NCBI RefSeq assembly: GCF_003992055.1
Contig: NZ_RQVD01000002.1
Coordinates: 1-64,000, forward strand
Origin: Veillonella sp. CHU740
Lineage (GTDB): Bacteria > Bacillota > Negativicutes > Veillonellales > Veillonellaceae
Length of the DNA: 64,000 nucleotides
Direction of reading: 5' to 3'
In this document: in pieces, positions 34,448 through 43,556 of the stretch
Layout: every line of letters begins with the position of its first letter
Position numbering within the stretch: the stretch's first letter is position 1
The notes under the pieces: model-generated
What the model saw: only the letters and a program-made list of their open reading frames with translations
The model's database searches: none
What the model was told of the DNA's origin: nothing
Translations under genes and position numbers: made by a program

Positions 34448-34798
34448 ATGAAAGAAGATTGCCTATTTTGTAAAATTATTAATAAAGAAATTCCAGCTAA
34501 GGTTGTATTAGAAAATGACAAATTCTTAGCATTCCATGATATTGCTCCAGTAGCGCCAGTGCATGTGTTGATCATTCCTAAAAACCATGTATCTAACATT
34601 GCTCATTTAAACGAAAATAATGAAGCCTATGTGGAAGGTATCTTACCATTCGCTAAATTGGTTGCAAAAGAATTAGGTCTTGCCGCTGATGGATATCGCT
34701 TAACATTAAATACGGGCGCCAAAGCAGGTCAAACTGTATTCCATTTACATGCTCATTTATTAGGCGGTAAGGAATTAGGTTGGCCAAATATTGACTAA
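34448..34798 (+). CDS. HIT family purine nucleotide hydrolase (HinT-like)
   Basis: A 116-residue histidine-triad protein. It starts CLFCKIINKEIPAKVV, typical of the HinT branch, and carries the catalytic triad HLHAHLLGGK near the C-terminus. Such proteins hydrolyse nucleoside phosphoramidates such as AMP-lysine. The ATG at 34448 follows AAAGGGGA; an in-frame ATG at 34430 overlaps that site. Confidence 0.92.
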   Translation: MKEDCLFCKIINKEIPAKVVLENDKFLAFHDIAPVAPVHVLIIPKNHVSNIAHLNENNEAYVEGILPFAKLVAKELGLAADGYRLTLNTGAKAGQTVFHLHAHLLGGKELGWPNID

Positions 34799-34812
34799 TC
34801 TAGGAGGAACAA

Positions 34813-36324
34813 GTGTCAATAGAACAAACTATTATGAATCAATATAATGTAGATAATATTCTGCATTACTTTCAAGAAATTGCTAATATCCCTAGAAAGT
34901 CTGGGCATGAACAAGCTATTTCCAATTATATTAAAGACTGGGCTCTAAACTTAGGCTTAGATGTATTCCAAGATGAGCAGTATAATCTAATCATAAAAAA
35001 AGCCGGTACAGAGGGGTATGAATCACATGAACCAGTGATTCTGCAAGGTCATATGGACATGGTGTGCACGAAATTAGAGTCCGTAGAGCATGACTTTATT
35101 AACAGCCCTATCGCTTTGCATGTAGAGGATGGTATCTTACATGCCAATGGGACTACGTTAGGGGCAGATGATGGATTTGCTGTAGCATATGGCATGGCTA
35201 TCTTAGCATCTACAATGATTCCACATCCTCCGTTAGAGGTAGTATTCACTGTAGAAGAAGAAACTACTTTCAAAGGTGTGAAAACCCTTGATTATAGCCA
35301 TTTAAGTGGGAAACGTCTCATCAATATGGATGGGGAATCTATGAATGAAGTGACAATTGGCAGTGCTGGCGGTCATGGATCTACCGTAAAATTGCCTATT
35401 GCACAAGTATCTGTGAATAATGAAATGACAAAGCGCAGAATCACGATTGAAGGATTAAAAGGTGGTCATTCTGGTTGTGATATCCATTTAGGGCGGGGTA
35501 ATGCCATTTACATTCTATGTAAGGTGTTAGAACGTATCACTGGAGAACACAATATCCGTATTACAGAAGTAAGCGGTGGCAGTGCGCCTAATGCAATCCC
35601 ATTGCGTGCTTATGCTGATGTGTATCTACATTTACAAGATGTACCATATGTGCAAGTTCTTTTACAAGAGGAACAAGACAAGTGGAATGCACACTATGCA
35701 TCGGCTGGTGAAAGTATGACAATATCTTTATCTGTTGTCCCTAAAGTAAATCGTGAAGATTTAGTGGAATTAGATTTAGATGCTATCACCATGGAACGAG
35801 CTTTTAGCAGTGACACTATACAAAAACTATGTGCTCTTATTCAAGGAATTGAACAAGGCGTGTTACAACATGCTCCTGAGAATCCAAATGAAGTATGGTT
35901 CTCTAATAATATTGGTGTTTTGGGTATGGCGGATGGTGCTGTATACCTTAAAATGCAAGTACGCAGTACAGATACTAAGAATCTAGAGGCTCATTATAAA
36001 AGGTTAGCGCAATTGGCAGAAATTCATGGTGCTACGACGTCCCTTGAAAGCCCGTATCCAGGCTGGCTACCAACATTTGATAGTCCATTACAACAAACCT
36101 ATCAAAAGGCATATGAATCTGTGACAGGCACTACAGACTTGCAGTTCAATGTAATCCATGCAGGTCTTGAAGTTGGCTACATGTTAGATAATTTACAAGG
36201 CCCTGTAGATGCTATTAATATTGGGCCAAACATTCATGACTTACATGCGCCTACAGAACGTATGGAGTTAGAAAGTTTTGTTACTACTTGGAATGTATTG
36301 AAAGAGTTCTTAAAAAGCTTATAA
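34813..36324 (+). CDS. pepD: Aminoacyl-histidine dipeptidase PepD (M20C)
   Basis: A 503-residue zinc dipeptidase that cleaves dipeptides such as those with C-terminal histidine. Metal-site motifs: LQGHMDMVC, GTTLGADDGFAVAYGMA and VEEETTFKG; NVIHAGLEVGY near the C-terminus completes the site. The start is GTG at 34813 after TAGGAGGAAC. Fourteen bases separate it from the HIT gene, and a strong terminator follows. Confidence 0.9.
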   Translation: MSIEQTIMNQYNVDNILHYFQEIANIPRKSGHEQAISNYIKDWALNLGLDVFQDEQYNLIIKKAGTEGYESHEPVILQGHMDMVCTKLESVEHDFINSPIALHVEDGILHANGTTLGADDGFAVAYGMAILASTMIPHPPLEVVFTVEEETTFKGVKTLDYSHLSGKRLINMDGESMNEVTIGSAGGHGSTVKLPIAQVSVNNEMTKRRITIEGLKGGHSGCDIHLGRGNAIYILCKVLERITGEHNIRITEVSGGSAPNAIPLRAYADVYLHLQDVPYVQVLLQEEQDKWNAHYASAGESMTISLSVVPKVNREDLVELDLDAITMERAFSSDTIQKLCALIQGIEQGVLQHAPENPNEVWFSNNIGVLGMADGAVYLKMQVRSTDTKNLEAHYKRLAQLAEIHGATTSLESPYPGWLPTFDSPLQQTYQKAYESVTGTTDLQFNVIHAGLEVGYMLDNLQGPVDAINIGPNIHDLHAPTERMELESFVTTWNVLKEFLKSL

Positions 36325-36360
36325 AACAACATATTTGCCATTTGTTTTGGCCTATGATAT

Positions 36361-36401
36361 AATTACTTCCGATAACGATATATTATCGGAAGTAATTTTT
36401 T
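36361..36401 (+). terminator. Strong intrinsic terminator after pepD
   Basis: AATTACTTCCGATAA pairs with TTATCGGAAGTAATT around CGATATA, with a T run after it. Confidence 0.88.
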
Positions 36402-36412
36402 AGTTTAAAATA

Positions 36413-36442
36413 GCTATATAAGTACTAACATCTCTATATAGC
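36413..36442. repeat. Short inverted repeat before the recombinase gene
   Basis: GCTATATA and TATATAGC are spaced by 14 bases, ending 15 bases before the recombinase start codon. It could be an operator or recombination core; function is unproven. Confidence 0.4.
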
Positions 36443-36457
36443 ACATTTGAGGCCTTT

Positions 36458-37453
36458 ATGAGTCAATCTAATACACACTTCTATTTACGTAATTATAAAG
36501 AGATCATGAACAACTCCAAGCTTAGCGATAAGGCTAAGACTAGTATTCTATTATCTAAGGCAGAAAATACTGTGGATGCTTACGAATCTGATTGGATGGA
36601 TTTTGTGGATTGGTGTCAACATAAACAGGAATCCTTTTTTCCTAGTTCACCAGAAATTATTGTCAATTATATTAATGATTTAGCTGATTATGCTAAGGCT
36701 AATACCATCTCACGTCGTATTAGCGCTTTATCTGAAAATTTTAATGCTTCTGGTATTGAAAGTAACCCTTGTAGCGCTCCTATCGTTAAACAAGCCATGC
36801 GAGGTATTCGTCGTTCTTTAGGGACATATCAGCAAGGTAAAACACCTGTGCTACTAGATGATCTTATGGATATCATAGACTATATGGAAACTTCCGATAT
36901 AGCACCTATACAAAAGCTCCGTGATAAAGCTATATTATTATTAGGTTTTATGGGAGCCTTTCGCCGTAGTGAATTATCGGCATTAACTGTAGAATCTTTA
37001 AAGTTTTTGCCACAAGGTCTAGAAATCTTCGTATCCAGTTCAAAAGCTGACCAAGAAGGTCACGGTGCTATTGTAGCAATACCTTATATAGATAATGAAG
37101 CATTATGCGCCGTAAGAGCCGTAAAAGCATGGTTACGTTTTGTTCCTATTACAACAGGTCCTATTTTTCGGGGATTTACAAAAAGTATGAGCTTACGCAA
37201 AACAGCAATCAGTGATAAAAGTATTGCAGAGATTGTAAAAAACTATATGGCAGCCATTGGTGAAGATCCATCCTTATACGGGGCTCATAGTTTACGTCAT
37301 GGTTTTGCTACTACAGCAGCTCATTATGGTGTAGAAGAACGTAATATTATGAAACAAACACGACACCATAGTGTCAATATGGTTCGACGCTATATTAATG
37401 AAGCCAATAAATTCGTGGATAACCCTATTTCGTCTATATTCAATCGTAACTAG
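36458..37453 (+). CDS. Tyrosine recombinase / phage-type integrase
   Basis: A 331-residue site-specific recombinase. The N-terminal SAM-like core-binding domain (about 20-130) is followed by the catalytic domain with the arginine in FRRSELSAL (about residue 169), the lysine in SSKADQEG, HSLRHGFAT, the second histidine in TRHHSVNMV and the nucleophile tyrosine in VRRYINEA (about 312). All catalytic positions appear intact. It is alone: no excisionase, phage genes or tRNA attachment site are next to it, and it is enclosed by terminators on both sides. Chromosome dimer resolution, inversion of a nearby segment or a leftover of a mobile element are all possible. Confidence 0.85.
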   Translation: MSQSNTHFYLRNYKEIMNNSKLSDKAKTSILLSKAENTVDAYESDWMDFVDWCQHKQESFFPSSPEIIVNYINDLADYAKANTISRRISALSENFNASGIESNPCSAPIVKQAMRGIRRSLGTYQQGKTPVLLDDLMDIIDYMETSDIAPIQKLRDKAILLLGFMGAFRRSELSALTVESLKFLPQGLEIFVSSSKADQEGHGAIVAIPYIDNEALCAVRAVKAWLRFVPITTGPIFRGFTKSMSLRKTAISDKSIAEIVKNYMAAIGEDPSLYGAHSLRHGFATTAAHYGVEERNIMKQTRHHSVNMVRRYINEANKFVDNPISSIFNRN

Positions 37454-37574
37454 AACCAAAATCTATCATAAGTTTATATGATACATACTAGGACTCTATA
37501 AAAAAGTAAACCATATTAATTCTTACATATACTAAACATACTATTTCCTGTTCCAAAATATAATAATAAGTATA

Positions 37575-37626
37575 AAAAAGACTACATATCCCTATGATTG
37601 TGACATAAGATATGCAGTCTTTTATT
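37575..37626. terminator. Bidirectional terminator between recombinase and LysM gene
   Basis: AAAAAAGACTACATATC pairs with GATATGCAGTCTTTT around an 18-base loop, with T runs on both strands. It separates two convergent genes. Confidence 0.75.
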
Positions 37627-37680
37627 CTATCATTCAATATATATCTTTCTCTAATATATCGAACATATACATAGTATATA

Positions 37681-37998
37681 TTAGTTATTTGCCCAAGCAG
37701 TTATAAAACCGAACATATTTCTTTCTCTTAACGTAGGAACTTTTAATGTTTCACCAGGGCGTAATGTTTTTCGATTTTCTAAGTGATTTAAGTCTTCTAC
37801 GGTTTCTATAAAATCACGAATATCAATGTCTTCTGTGTCGGCTAATACTTTTTTAGAAATAGTCCATAAACTGTCACCAGCATTAACTTGTACTGTTTGT
37901 ATATTTTTTGTATCTAACTCCATGGTAGTTTTAGATATAATAGCATTCCCTACAAAGATCATTACTACAATTGCTAACATAGATACTAGTTGTTTCAT
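37681..37998 (-). CDS. LysM-domain membrane protein, YneA-like
   Basis: A 105-residue protein with an N-terminal membrane helix (LVSMLAIVVMIFVGNAII, residues 3-20) and a LysM domain (about 35-92: VNAGDSLWTISKKV through LRPGETLKVPT) that would bind cell-wall glycan. Size, architecture and divergent position next to lexA match B. subtilis YneA, the SOS-induced division inhibitor; sequence identity to it cannot be judged here. CGAAC-type boxes in the shared intergenic region support SOS control. Confidence 0.72.
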   Translation of the reverse strand: MKQLVSMLAIVVMIFVGNAIISKTTMELDTKNIQTVQVNAGDSLWTISKKVLADTEDIDIRDFIETVEDLNHLENRKTLRPGETLKVPTLRERNMFGFITAWANN

Positions 37999-38024
37999 AT
38001 ATATTACCTCTCTAATACTTTAAT

Positions 38025-38118
38025 CGAACATAAAATATAGTACATCTGTTTGTTTGTAGTCATATTGTAGCACACACACAAATGTTCGGTCAAGAATAAT
38101 TTTTCGAACGCATATTTG
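38025..38118. promoter_or_regulatory. SOS boxes and lexA promoter between LysM gene and lexA
   Basis: Three CGAAC-led sites resemble the Firmicute LexA box: CGAACATAAAATAT (38025-38038), CGAACATTTGTGTG on the minus strand (38088-38075), and CGAACGCATATTTG (38105-38118). The last overlaps the -35 box TTGACA (38116-38121), which is 17 bases from a perfect TATAAT (38139-38144). This arrangement predicts LexA autorepression and control of the divergent LysM gene. Confidence 0.72.
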
Positions 38119-38194
38119 ACAATTCTAACTATTGATTTTATAATAGAACTATATTATATGTACGAATAATCGATTAGAATGTGAGGTTTTTCCT

Positions 38195-38875
38195 TTGAGA
38201 CGTCCCGCTACTGATATAAATAGCAAACAACAAAGAATTTTAGATTTTATTATTGAAAGCTTACAACAACGCTATCGTTGTCCAAGTGTTCGTGAAATTG
38301 GTGATCATGTAGGATTGAGCTCTACTTCCACTGTACAAAGTCACCTAAATACGCTAGAAAAATTTGGTTATATTACTAGAGATGCAAATAAAAATAGATC
38401 TATAACAGTTGTAAATATGCCTGAAGTTCCCCAGCTAGAGGTCGACCAAGAAACTAATGAGGTTACATCTAGTGCAGAATTTAACTTTTTAGAAGCCGGT
38501 TTACGTCGTGTTCCACTAATTGGTACCGTACAAGCCGGACTTCCTGTAACGGCTATTGAAAATCGAGAAGACGAATTTGTATTGCCTACTGCTCTACTTG
38601 GCAGTTCCGAATGTTTTTTATTACGAGTTCGTGGTGAATCCATGCGTGATATCGGCATGTATGAAGGCGATTTGTTGATAGTTAGAAATCAATCTACTGC
38701 TAATAATGGTGATATTGTTGTTGCTCGCATTGATGATGAAGCTACTGTAAAACGATTTTACAAAGAATCTGATCATATTCGTTTAATGCCTGAAAATGAA
38801 GATTTTGAACCTATCATTACACGAAACTGCGTTATTGAAGGACGAGTGATTGGTCTTATTCGAGATCATATTTAA
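38195..38875 (+). CDS. lexA: SOS repressor LexA
   Basis: A 226-residue repressor that cleaves itself when RecA is activated by DNA damage. The N-terminal winged helix has QQRILDFI, CPSVREIGDHVGLSS and VQSHLNTLEKFGYI. The cleavage bond is Ala114-Gly115 in GTVQAGLP, and the catalytic dyad is Ser149 (GESMRDIG) and Lys186 (EATVKRFY). Start is TTG at 38195, seven bases after GTGAGGT. A terminator follows. Confidence 0.95.
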   Translation: MRRPATDINSKQQRILDFIIESLQQRYRCPSVREIGDHVGLSSTSTVQSHLNTLEKFGYITRDANKNRSITVVNMPEVPQLEVDQETNEVTSSAEFNFLEAGLRRVPLIGTVQAGLPVTAIENREDEFVLPTALLGSSECFLLRVRGESMRDIGMYEGDLLIVRNQSTANNGDIVVARIDDEATVKRFYKESDHIRLMPENEDFEPIITRNCVIEGRVIGLIRDHI

Positions 38876-38916
38876 TGCATTTAAATACTATAGATATTAT
38901 AATAAATCAAAAACAA

Positions 38917-38953
38917 ATAAAAGCAGTCCCACTATATAGGGACTGCTTTTTTC
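38917..38953. terminator. Bidirectional terminator between lexA and pcp
   Basis: AAAAGCAGTCCC pairs with GGGACTGCTTTT around ACTATATA, with T runs on both strands, ending both convergent units. Confidence 0.85.
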
Positions 38954-38963
38954 GTATTAATGG

Positions 38964-39617
38964 TTAATCATGTGGTTTTACATAATCTTTCGGCAATACT
39001 ACTTCATACTCTTTACCTGTTGCAATAGTATCTACCATGCACTGTAAGCCTTGAACCACAACTTCTTTTGACATACTAGGTTGTCCAGGTTTAGTGACTA
39101 CCTGTGATGGTAAATATGGAATGTGTACAAAACCACAGCGAATGCCTTTGTCATGTACTTCATGAGCTACACCATAAAAGATATGATTACATACAAAAGT
39201 ACCGGCTGTATTTGAAATACTAGCTGGAATCCCTGCATGTTGTAATCCACTTACCATATGTTTAATAGGTAATGTAGCAAAATAGGCTGGATTACCACCT
39301 TCTACAATAATCTCATCTTTTGGTTGATTTCCTTTATTATCAGGAATGCGAAAATCATCTACATTGATAGCAACACGTTCTACAGTAATATCTGGTCGTC
39401 CACCAGCTTGGCCTACCAGTAGTATTGCTTCAGGGTTACATTCTTGAATGGCTTCACGAACAGTATCAACACTATCATAACGCACAGTAGGAATCATTTT
39501 AGTGACTACTGTATATCCATTACTTTCATATCCATTTAGTTCTTTTACTGCTTCCCAAGCTGGATTAATAGGTTCCCCTCCAAATGGGTCAAACCCTGTA
39601 ACTAATATTGTTTTCAT
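38964..39617 (-). CDS. pcp: Pyrrolidone-carboxylate peptidase
   Basis: A 217-residue C15 cysteine peptidase that removes N-terminal pyroglutamate. It opens with VTGFDPFGGEPINPAWEAV, has the catalytic Glu in the VAINVDDFRIPDN region, the nucleophile Cys in NTAGTFVCNHIFYG and the His in CGFVHIPYLPSQ. It ends an apparent operon with the DUF979 and DUF969 membrane proteins, which suggests uptake or release of pyroglutamyl compounds by those partners. Confidence 0.93.
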   Translation of the reverse strand: MKTILVTGFDPFGGEPINPAWEAVKELNGYESNGYTVVTKMIPTVRYDSVDTVREAIQECNPEAILLVGQAGGRPDITVERVAINVDDFRIPDNKGNQPKDEIIVEGGNPAYFATLPIKHMVSGLQHAGIPASISNTAGTFVCNHIFYGVAHEVHDKGIRCGFVHIPYLPSQVVTKPGQPSMSKEVVVQGLQCMVDTIATGKEYEVVLPKDYVKPHD

Positions 39618-39633
39618 AGTATGACTCCTTTAA

Positions 39634-40563
39634 TTAAGCAATTACTAAATAATACATAATCAAAATATTAACTACAAGTAATGCCATAGCAACTGGCCAT
39701 TGTGCTTTAATAACACCATATTGATCTTTCATTTCTAATAATGCAGTAGGCACAATATTAAAGTTTGCTGCCATTGGTGTTACTAGTGTGCCACAATAGC
39801 CTGCTAACATAGCAATAGGTCCGATATAAGCAGGATTTGCCCCATGCATTTGAATTAGCATAGGAATACCAATACCTGTAGTCATCATAGCAAAGGCAGC
39901 AAAAGCGTTACCCATAACAATAGTAAAAATTGCCATGCCTAAACAATATGTTGCTACTACTGCAAATATATTATCAACAGGAATAATACTAGAAATGCCT
40001 GATGCAATGACTTGCCCTACACCAGCAAGCCCAAAAACGTATCCCAATGCGGCTAATAATTGAGATAAGATAGCAGTCCAGCCAATGGCATCAATTAAAC
40101 GTCGACCTTCGTTAAAGCCTTGATGAATAGATACGCGCGTCAATCCAAATGCTAATAATAATGCTGCTATAGCAGCAATACCTAACCCTACCAAAGCACC
40201 TAATTTTGTAAAGATACCAATGATAAATGTGACAACACCAACTAATAAAGCTGGTACAAATATAGCATTACCAATCCGTTTAGATTCAGACTGTTTCATC
40301 TCCATAGAAGATTCGTTATAGGTACCTTTACCTAATTGTTTTGTAGCTACAATAACAGCTAAGGCGATAACCATCCACCCATTAATTTCATCCGGGATAT
40401 ATTTACCAAAAATAAAACTTATGCCGTAGATTAGCCAGAATAATCCTGTCCCAAATCGCTTAGAATTCGTTGTATCCATAAAAGATAATACTGAAACGAT
40501 AATTAAAATAATACCTGTTAAAATATATATTAATTCCAATGCAGGTAAGCCAAATAATTCCAT
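39634..40563 (-). CDS. DUF979 family membrane protein
   Basis: A 309-residue very hydrophobic protein with about eight to nine membrane helices; the central GLAGVGQVIASGISS and TGIGIPMLIQMHGAN segments resemble ion-coupled permeases. It is recognised as DUF979, a family almost always paired with DUF969 and often with pcp, as here (16-base gap to pcp, 14 to the DUF969 gene). GGAGGTAC precedes the ATG. The pair is probably a transporter; substrate unknown. Confidence 0.78.
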   Translation of the reverse strand: MELFGLPALELIYILTGIILIIVSVLSFMDTTNSKRFGTGLFWLIYGISFIFGKYIPDEINGWMVIALAVIVATKQLGKGTYNESSMEMKQSESKRIGNAIFVPALLVGVVTFIIGIFTKLGALVGLGIAAIAALLLAFGLTRVSIHQGFNEGRRLIDAIGWTAILSQLLAALGYVFGLAGVGQVIASGISSIIPVDNIFAVVATYCLGMAIFTIVMGNAFAAFAMMTTGIGIPMLIQMHGANPAYIGPIAMLAGYCGTLVTPMAANFNIVPTALLEMKDQYGVIKAQWPVAMALLVVNILIMYYLVIA

Positions 40564-40577
40564 TATTGTACCTCCTA

Positions 40578-41252
40578 TTAATGCGCAGAATGTTTCGCTA
40601 ATAAAGCTTTCACTCTATTATCGAATAGAATATATCGGATCGATGCAAAAATATAGGCAATTATAGCAGTAGGAATACAATATATCACCATATCCCCTAA
40701 CTCTACTGGTATACCCGCTTGGTCCATAACACCTTTAATTAATAGAAGTCCACCTGCGGCAATAAACATATTTTGCCCAAAGAAGTTACCAATATTATCA
40801 GAAGATGCTGCCATAGCACGTATTTCATCTAATACTTCTTGAGGTGCTTCCTTACCATGCAACGCAGCTGCTTCTGCCATAGGCGCAATTAAAGGTCGTA
40901 CAAAAGCAGGCATACCCGCCAATGTAATTCCTAAAGCAACTGTGATTTGACGGATCAACATATAGAGCATACAAATACGGCCCGCTGTTGCTGCGTTAAT
41001 CTTACCTATTAAATATTCTGCACGTTCACGCAACCCATGACGCTCCATAATACCTACTACAGGTAAAATTAATATGAATAAAGACATATAACGGTTTGTT
41101 ACGAAAGCTTTACCAATGGCTGCAATCGTATCACGCACACCAATACCTCCAGCTAAGCCCGTGATAATGCCTGCTACTAAAATAACTAAGAGTGCATTAA
41201 ATCGAAAGGCTAAGCCTAAAATCATTACTACAATACCAGATAATACTAGCAT
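40578..41252 (-). CDS. DUF969 family membrane protein
   Basis: A 224-residue hydrophobic protein with about five to six membrane helices, including VLSGIVVMILGLAFRF at the start and LFILILPVVGIMERHGLR. It is the DUF969 partner of the downstream DUF979 protein; each looks like half of a permease. The ATG at 41252 is chosen because GGAAGGAGG lies seven bases before it; an ATG nine codons earlier lies within or before this site. Confidence 0.76.
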   Translation of the reverse strand: MLVLSGIVVMILGLAFRFNALLVILVAGIITGLAGGIGVRDTIAAIGKAFVTNRYMSLFILILPVVGIMERHGLRERAEYLIGKINAATAGRICMLYMLIRQITVALGITLAGMPAFVRPLIAPMAEAAALHGKEAPQEVLDEIRAMAASSDNIGNFFGQNMFIAAGGLLLIKGVMDQAGIPVELGDMVIYCIPTAIIAYIFASIRYILFDNRVKALLAKHSAH

Positions 41253-41393
41253 AAATATCCTCCTTCCATAGGAATACAATATAATTTTATTATATCATAA
41301 AGTGACATAATATTAGGTATTTATTACCATTTAAGTTTTTTTCAGAGCCTATAATTAATTCTTTCATGAGTATCCCTCTTTCATATATATAAG

Positions 41394-41429
41394 AAAAGAT
41401 AGTAGATACCATTCTATCTACTATCTTTT
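41394..41429. terminator. Terminator after dapA
   Basis: AAAAGATAGTAGATA pairs perfectly with TATCTACTATCTTTT around CCATTC. It lies just past the dapA stop on the minus strand. Confidence 0.85.
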
Positions 41430-41431
41430 GT

Positions 41432-42316
41432 TTATTTTACATATGGTTCTAATGCCACATTTATAATTTCTGCTTCCTCAGGCGATGGGTTACATAAAGG
41501 TAATAATAATGGACCTGTCGCAAACCCAAGTTGTTTCATCGCATATTTTACAGGAATAGGATTTGTAGTGATAAACATGGCCTTCAGGATAGGAACAAGA
41601 GAGAGTTCTATATCTCTCGCCTCTTTGATATTCCCATTCTTAAACAAGGTTATCATTCGTTGCATTTCATCTCCAACGATATGGGAGGACACAGAAACAA
41701 CACCTTCACCTCCATGTTGGATCACATCTAACGTCAAGGCATCATCACCAGAATAAATCATAAAATCTTTGGAAGGAATCAACTCACGAATTTGTTGCGT
41801 AATCTGTATATCCCCAGAGGCTTCTTTAATAGAAACAATATTTGAACAAGATTCGACTAATCGTGCCACTGTCTTAGGTTCAACACGACCACCTGTACGG
41901 CCAGGTACATTATATAACATAACCGGTAAATTCGTACTATTTGCAATCTCTTTAAAATGCAAATAACATCCCTCTTGATTTGGTTTATTATAATATGGAA
42001 CGACTGCCATTACAGCGTCTACTCCTGTATGAGTAGCAGCACGAGTTAAAGCAACTGATTTTTTTGTAGAATTACTTCCTGTATTAGCAATAATAGTAGC
42101 TCTATGACCATACTCTTTAGCAATTAACGTAAAAAGTTCTAATTTATCTCTGTCCTCAATATTAGGACCTTCACCTGTAGTACCGCATACGATGAGTCCA
42201 TCGGAACCATGATCTAATAAATAACCAGCTAAGCGTAGTGCTTCATTAAAGTTCACATGGCCATCGTCAGTAAAAGGAGTGATCATTGCTGTTAAGACAT
42301 TACCAAATGTTGTCAT
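41432..42316 (-). CDS. dapA: 4-hydroxy-tetrahydrodipicolinate synthase
   Basis: A 294-residue aldolase-type enzyme that joins pyruvate and aspartate semialdehyde, the first committed step to lysine and diaminopimelate. Motifs: CGTTGEGPN, the catalytic Tyr in MLYNVPGRTGG and the Schiff-base Lys in VSIKEASGD. The ATG at 42316 is favoured by a GGGGG site; a GTG one codon earlier is possible. asd, which makes its substrate, lies 23 bases upstream and is probably co-transcribed. Confidence 0.95.
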   Translation of the reverse strand: MTTFGNVLTAMITPFTDDGHVNFNEALRLAGYLLDHGSDGLIVCGTTGEGPNIEDRDKLELFTLIAKEYGHRATIIANTGSNSTKKSVALTRAATHTGVDAVMAVVPYYNKPNQEGCYLHFKEIANSTNLPVMLYNVPGRTGGRVEPKTVARLVESCSNIVSIKEASGDIQITQQIRELIPSKDFMIYSGDDALTLDVIQHGGEGVVSVSSHIVGDEMQRMITLFKNGNIKEARDIELSLVPILKAMFITTNPIPVKYAMKQLGFATGPLLLPLCNPSPEEAEIINVALEPYVK

Positions 42317-42339
42317 CACTGCACCCCCAATATAAATAA

Positions 42340-43371
42340 TTAAAAAGATTGATGTTCTACTAAATATTCAGCAATTTGTAATGCATTTAACGCAGCACCC
42401 TTGCGGATTTGATCTCCCACAATCCAGAAATTCATGCCTTTATCATTAAATAGATCTTTACGAATTCGACCAATTTCACAATCATTTTGATTAGATGTGT
42501 ATAAAGGCATAGGATACTCTTGTGCTTGTGGATTATCATTAACACGTAATCCAGGGAATGCATGACATGCCGCTTTAAAGTCCTTTACAGATACTGGAGA
42601 TTCCGTTTCCACAAGTACAGATTCAGAATGAGAACGATATACCGGTACACGAACTGTAGTCGGTACAACAGCAATTGTATCATCATGAAGAATCTTTTGT
42701 GTTTCCAATACCATCTTCATCTCCTCTTTGGAGTAGTCATTATCGAGGAATATATCGATTTGAGGAATCAAATTAAATGCGATAGGATAATGTTTATCCA
42801 TAGAGCCTGTTGGTAATAAATTAGCTTTCATTTCTTCGCCTGCTACATGTTGTGCAACTTGGGAATCAAGTTCTTCAATACCTTCTTTACCAGCGCCGGA
42901 CACTGCTTGGTAAGTACTAACAATGACACGCTTGATAGGAGATAAGTCATGCAATGGTTTCAAACCTAACGCCATGATGATAGTAGAACAATTTGGATTG
43001 GCAATGATGCCTTTATGTGTATCAATATCGTCTGGGTTAACTTCTGGCACTACTAAAGGTACCTCTGGATCCATACGGAATGCACTGGAGTTATCAATTA
43101 CAATGGCACCACGCTTTGCTGCTTCTGGTGCTAATGTTTTAGAAATAGATCCACCAGCAAACAAGGCAATATCTACACCATCAAATGATTCTGGTTTTGC
43201 TTCTTCCACAACATAGTCTGTACCATTCACAGTCAATACTGTTCCTGCAGAACGAGAAGAGGCTAATAATTTTAGGCTTTCATAAGGAAAGTTACGTTCT
43301 TCAATTAAAGTAATAAATTCTTGGCCTACTGCTCCAGTAGCACCTAATATAGCAAGATGAGGTTTTTTCAT
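42340..43371 (-). CDS. asd: Aspartate-semialdehyde dehydrogenase
   Basis: A 343-residue NADPH-dependent enzyme that reduces aspartyl phosphate for the lysine, methionine and threonine branches. The nucleotide loop GATGAVGQEF is at residues 10-19, the catalytic Cys in NPNCSTI and the SGAGKEG segment follow; a conserved His is in VPVYRSHSES. It has its own promoter and feeds dapA directly. Confidence 0.95.
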   Translation of the reverse strand: MKKPHLAILGATGAVGQEFITLIEERNFPYESLKLLASSRSAGTVLTVNGTDYVVEEAKPESFDGVDIALFAGGSISKTLAPEAAKRGAIVIDNSSAFRMDPEVPLVVPEVNPDDIDTHKGIIANPNCSTIIMALGLKPLHDLSPIKRVIVSTYQAVSGAGKEGIEELDSQVAQHVAGEEMKANLLPTGSMDKHYPIAFNLIPQIDIFLDNDYSKEEMKMVLETQKILHDDTIAVVPTTVRVPVYRSHSESVLVETESPVSVKDFKAACHAFPGLRVNDNPQAQEYPMPLYTSNQNDCEIGRIRKDLFNDKGMNFWIVGDQIRKGAALNALQIAEYLVEHQSF

Positions 43372-43407
43372 ATATATCTCCTAACATTAATCATATAATT
43401 ACTAAGT

Positions 43408-43436
43408 ATTATACTATTTAAGCATAGGTTTAGCAA
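43408..43436 (-). promoter_or_regulatory. Promoter of asd-dapA
   Basis: On the minus strand TTGCTA (43436-43431) and a perfect TATAAT (43413-43408) are 17 bases apart. Only about 35 bases separate it from the asd start, so there is no room for a lysine riboswitch. Confidence 0.7.
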
Positions 43437-43556
43437 GAATTATATAGAATATAGAATTGTGACTTAGACTAGCCTTTTTCTATCAACATACATAAAATAA
43501 TTCATAATACTATCCATCATAAACCAATCATATATATGTCTCTATAGTTCTAAATT

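Noticed and set aside
43372-43556. Possible lysine riboswitch before asd
   Set aside because: No AGAGG-type L-box core is visible, and the promoter found leaves only about 35 bases of leader.
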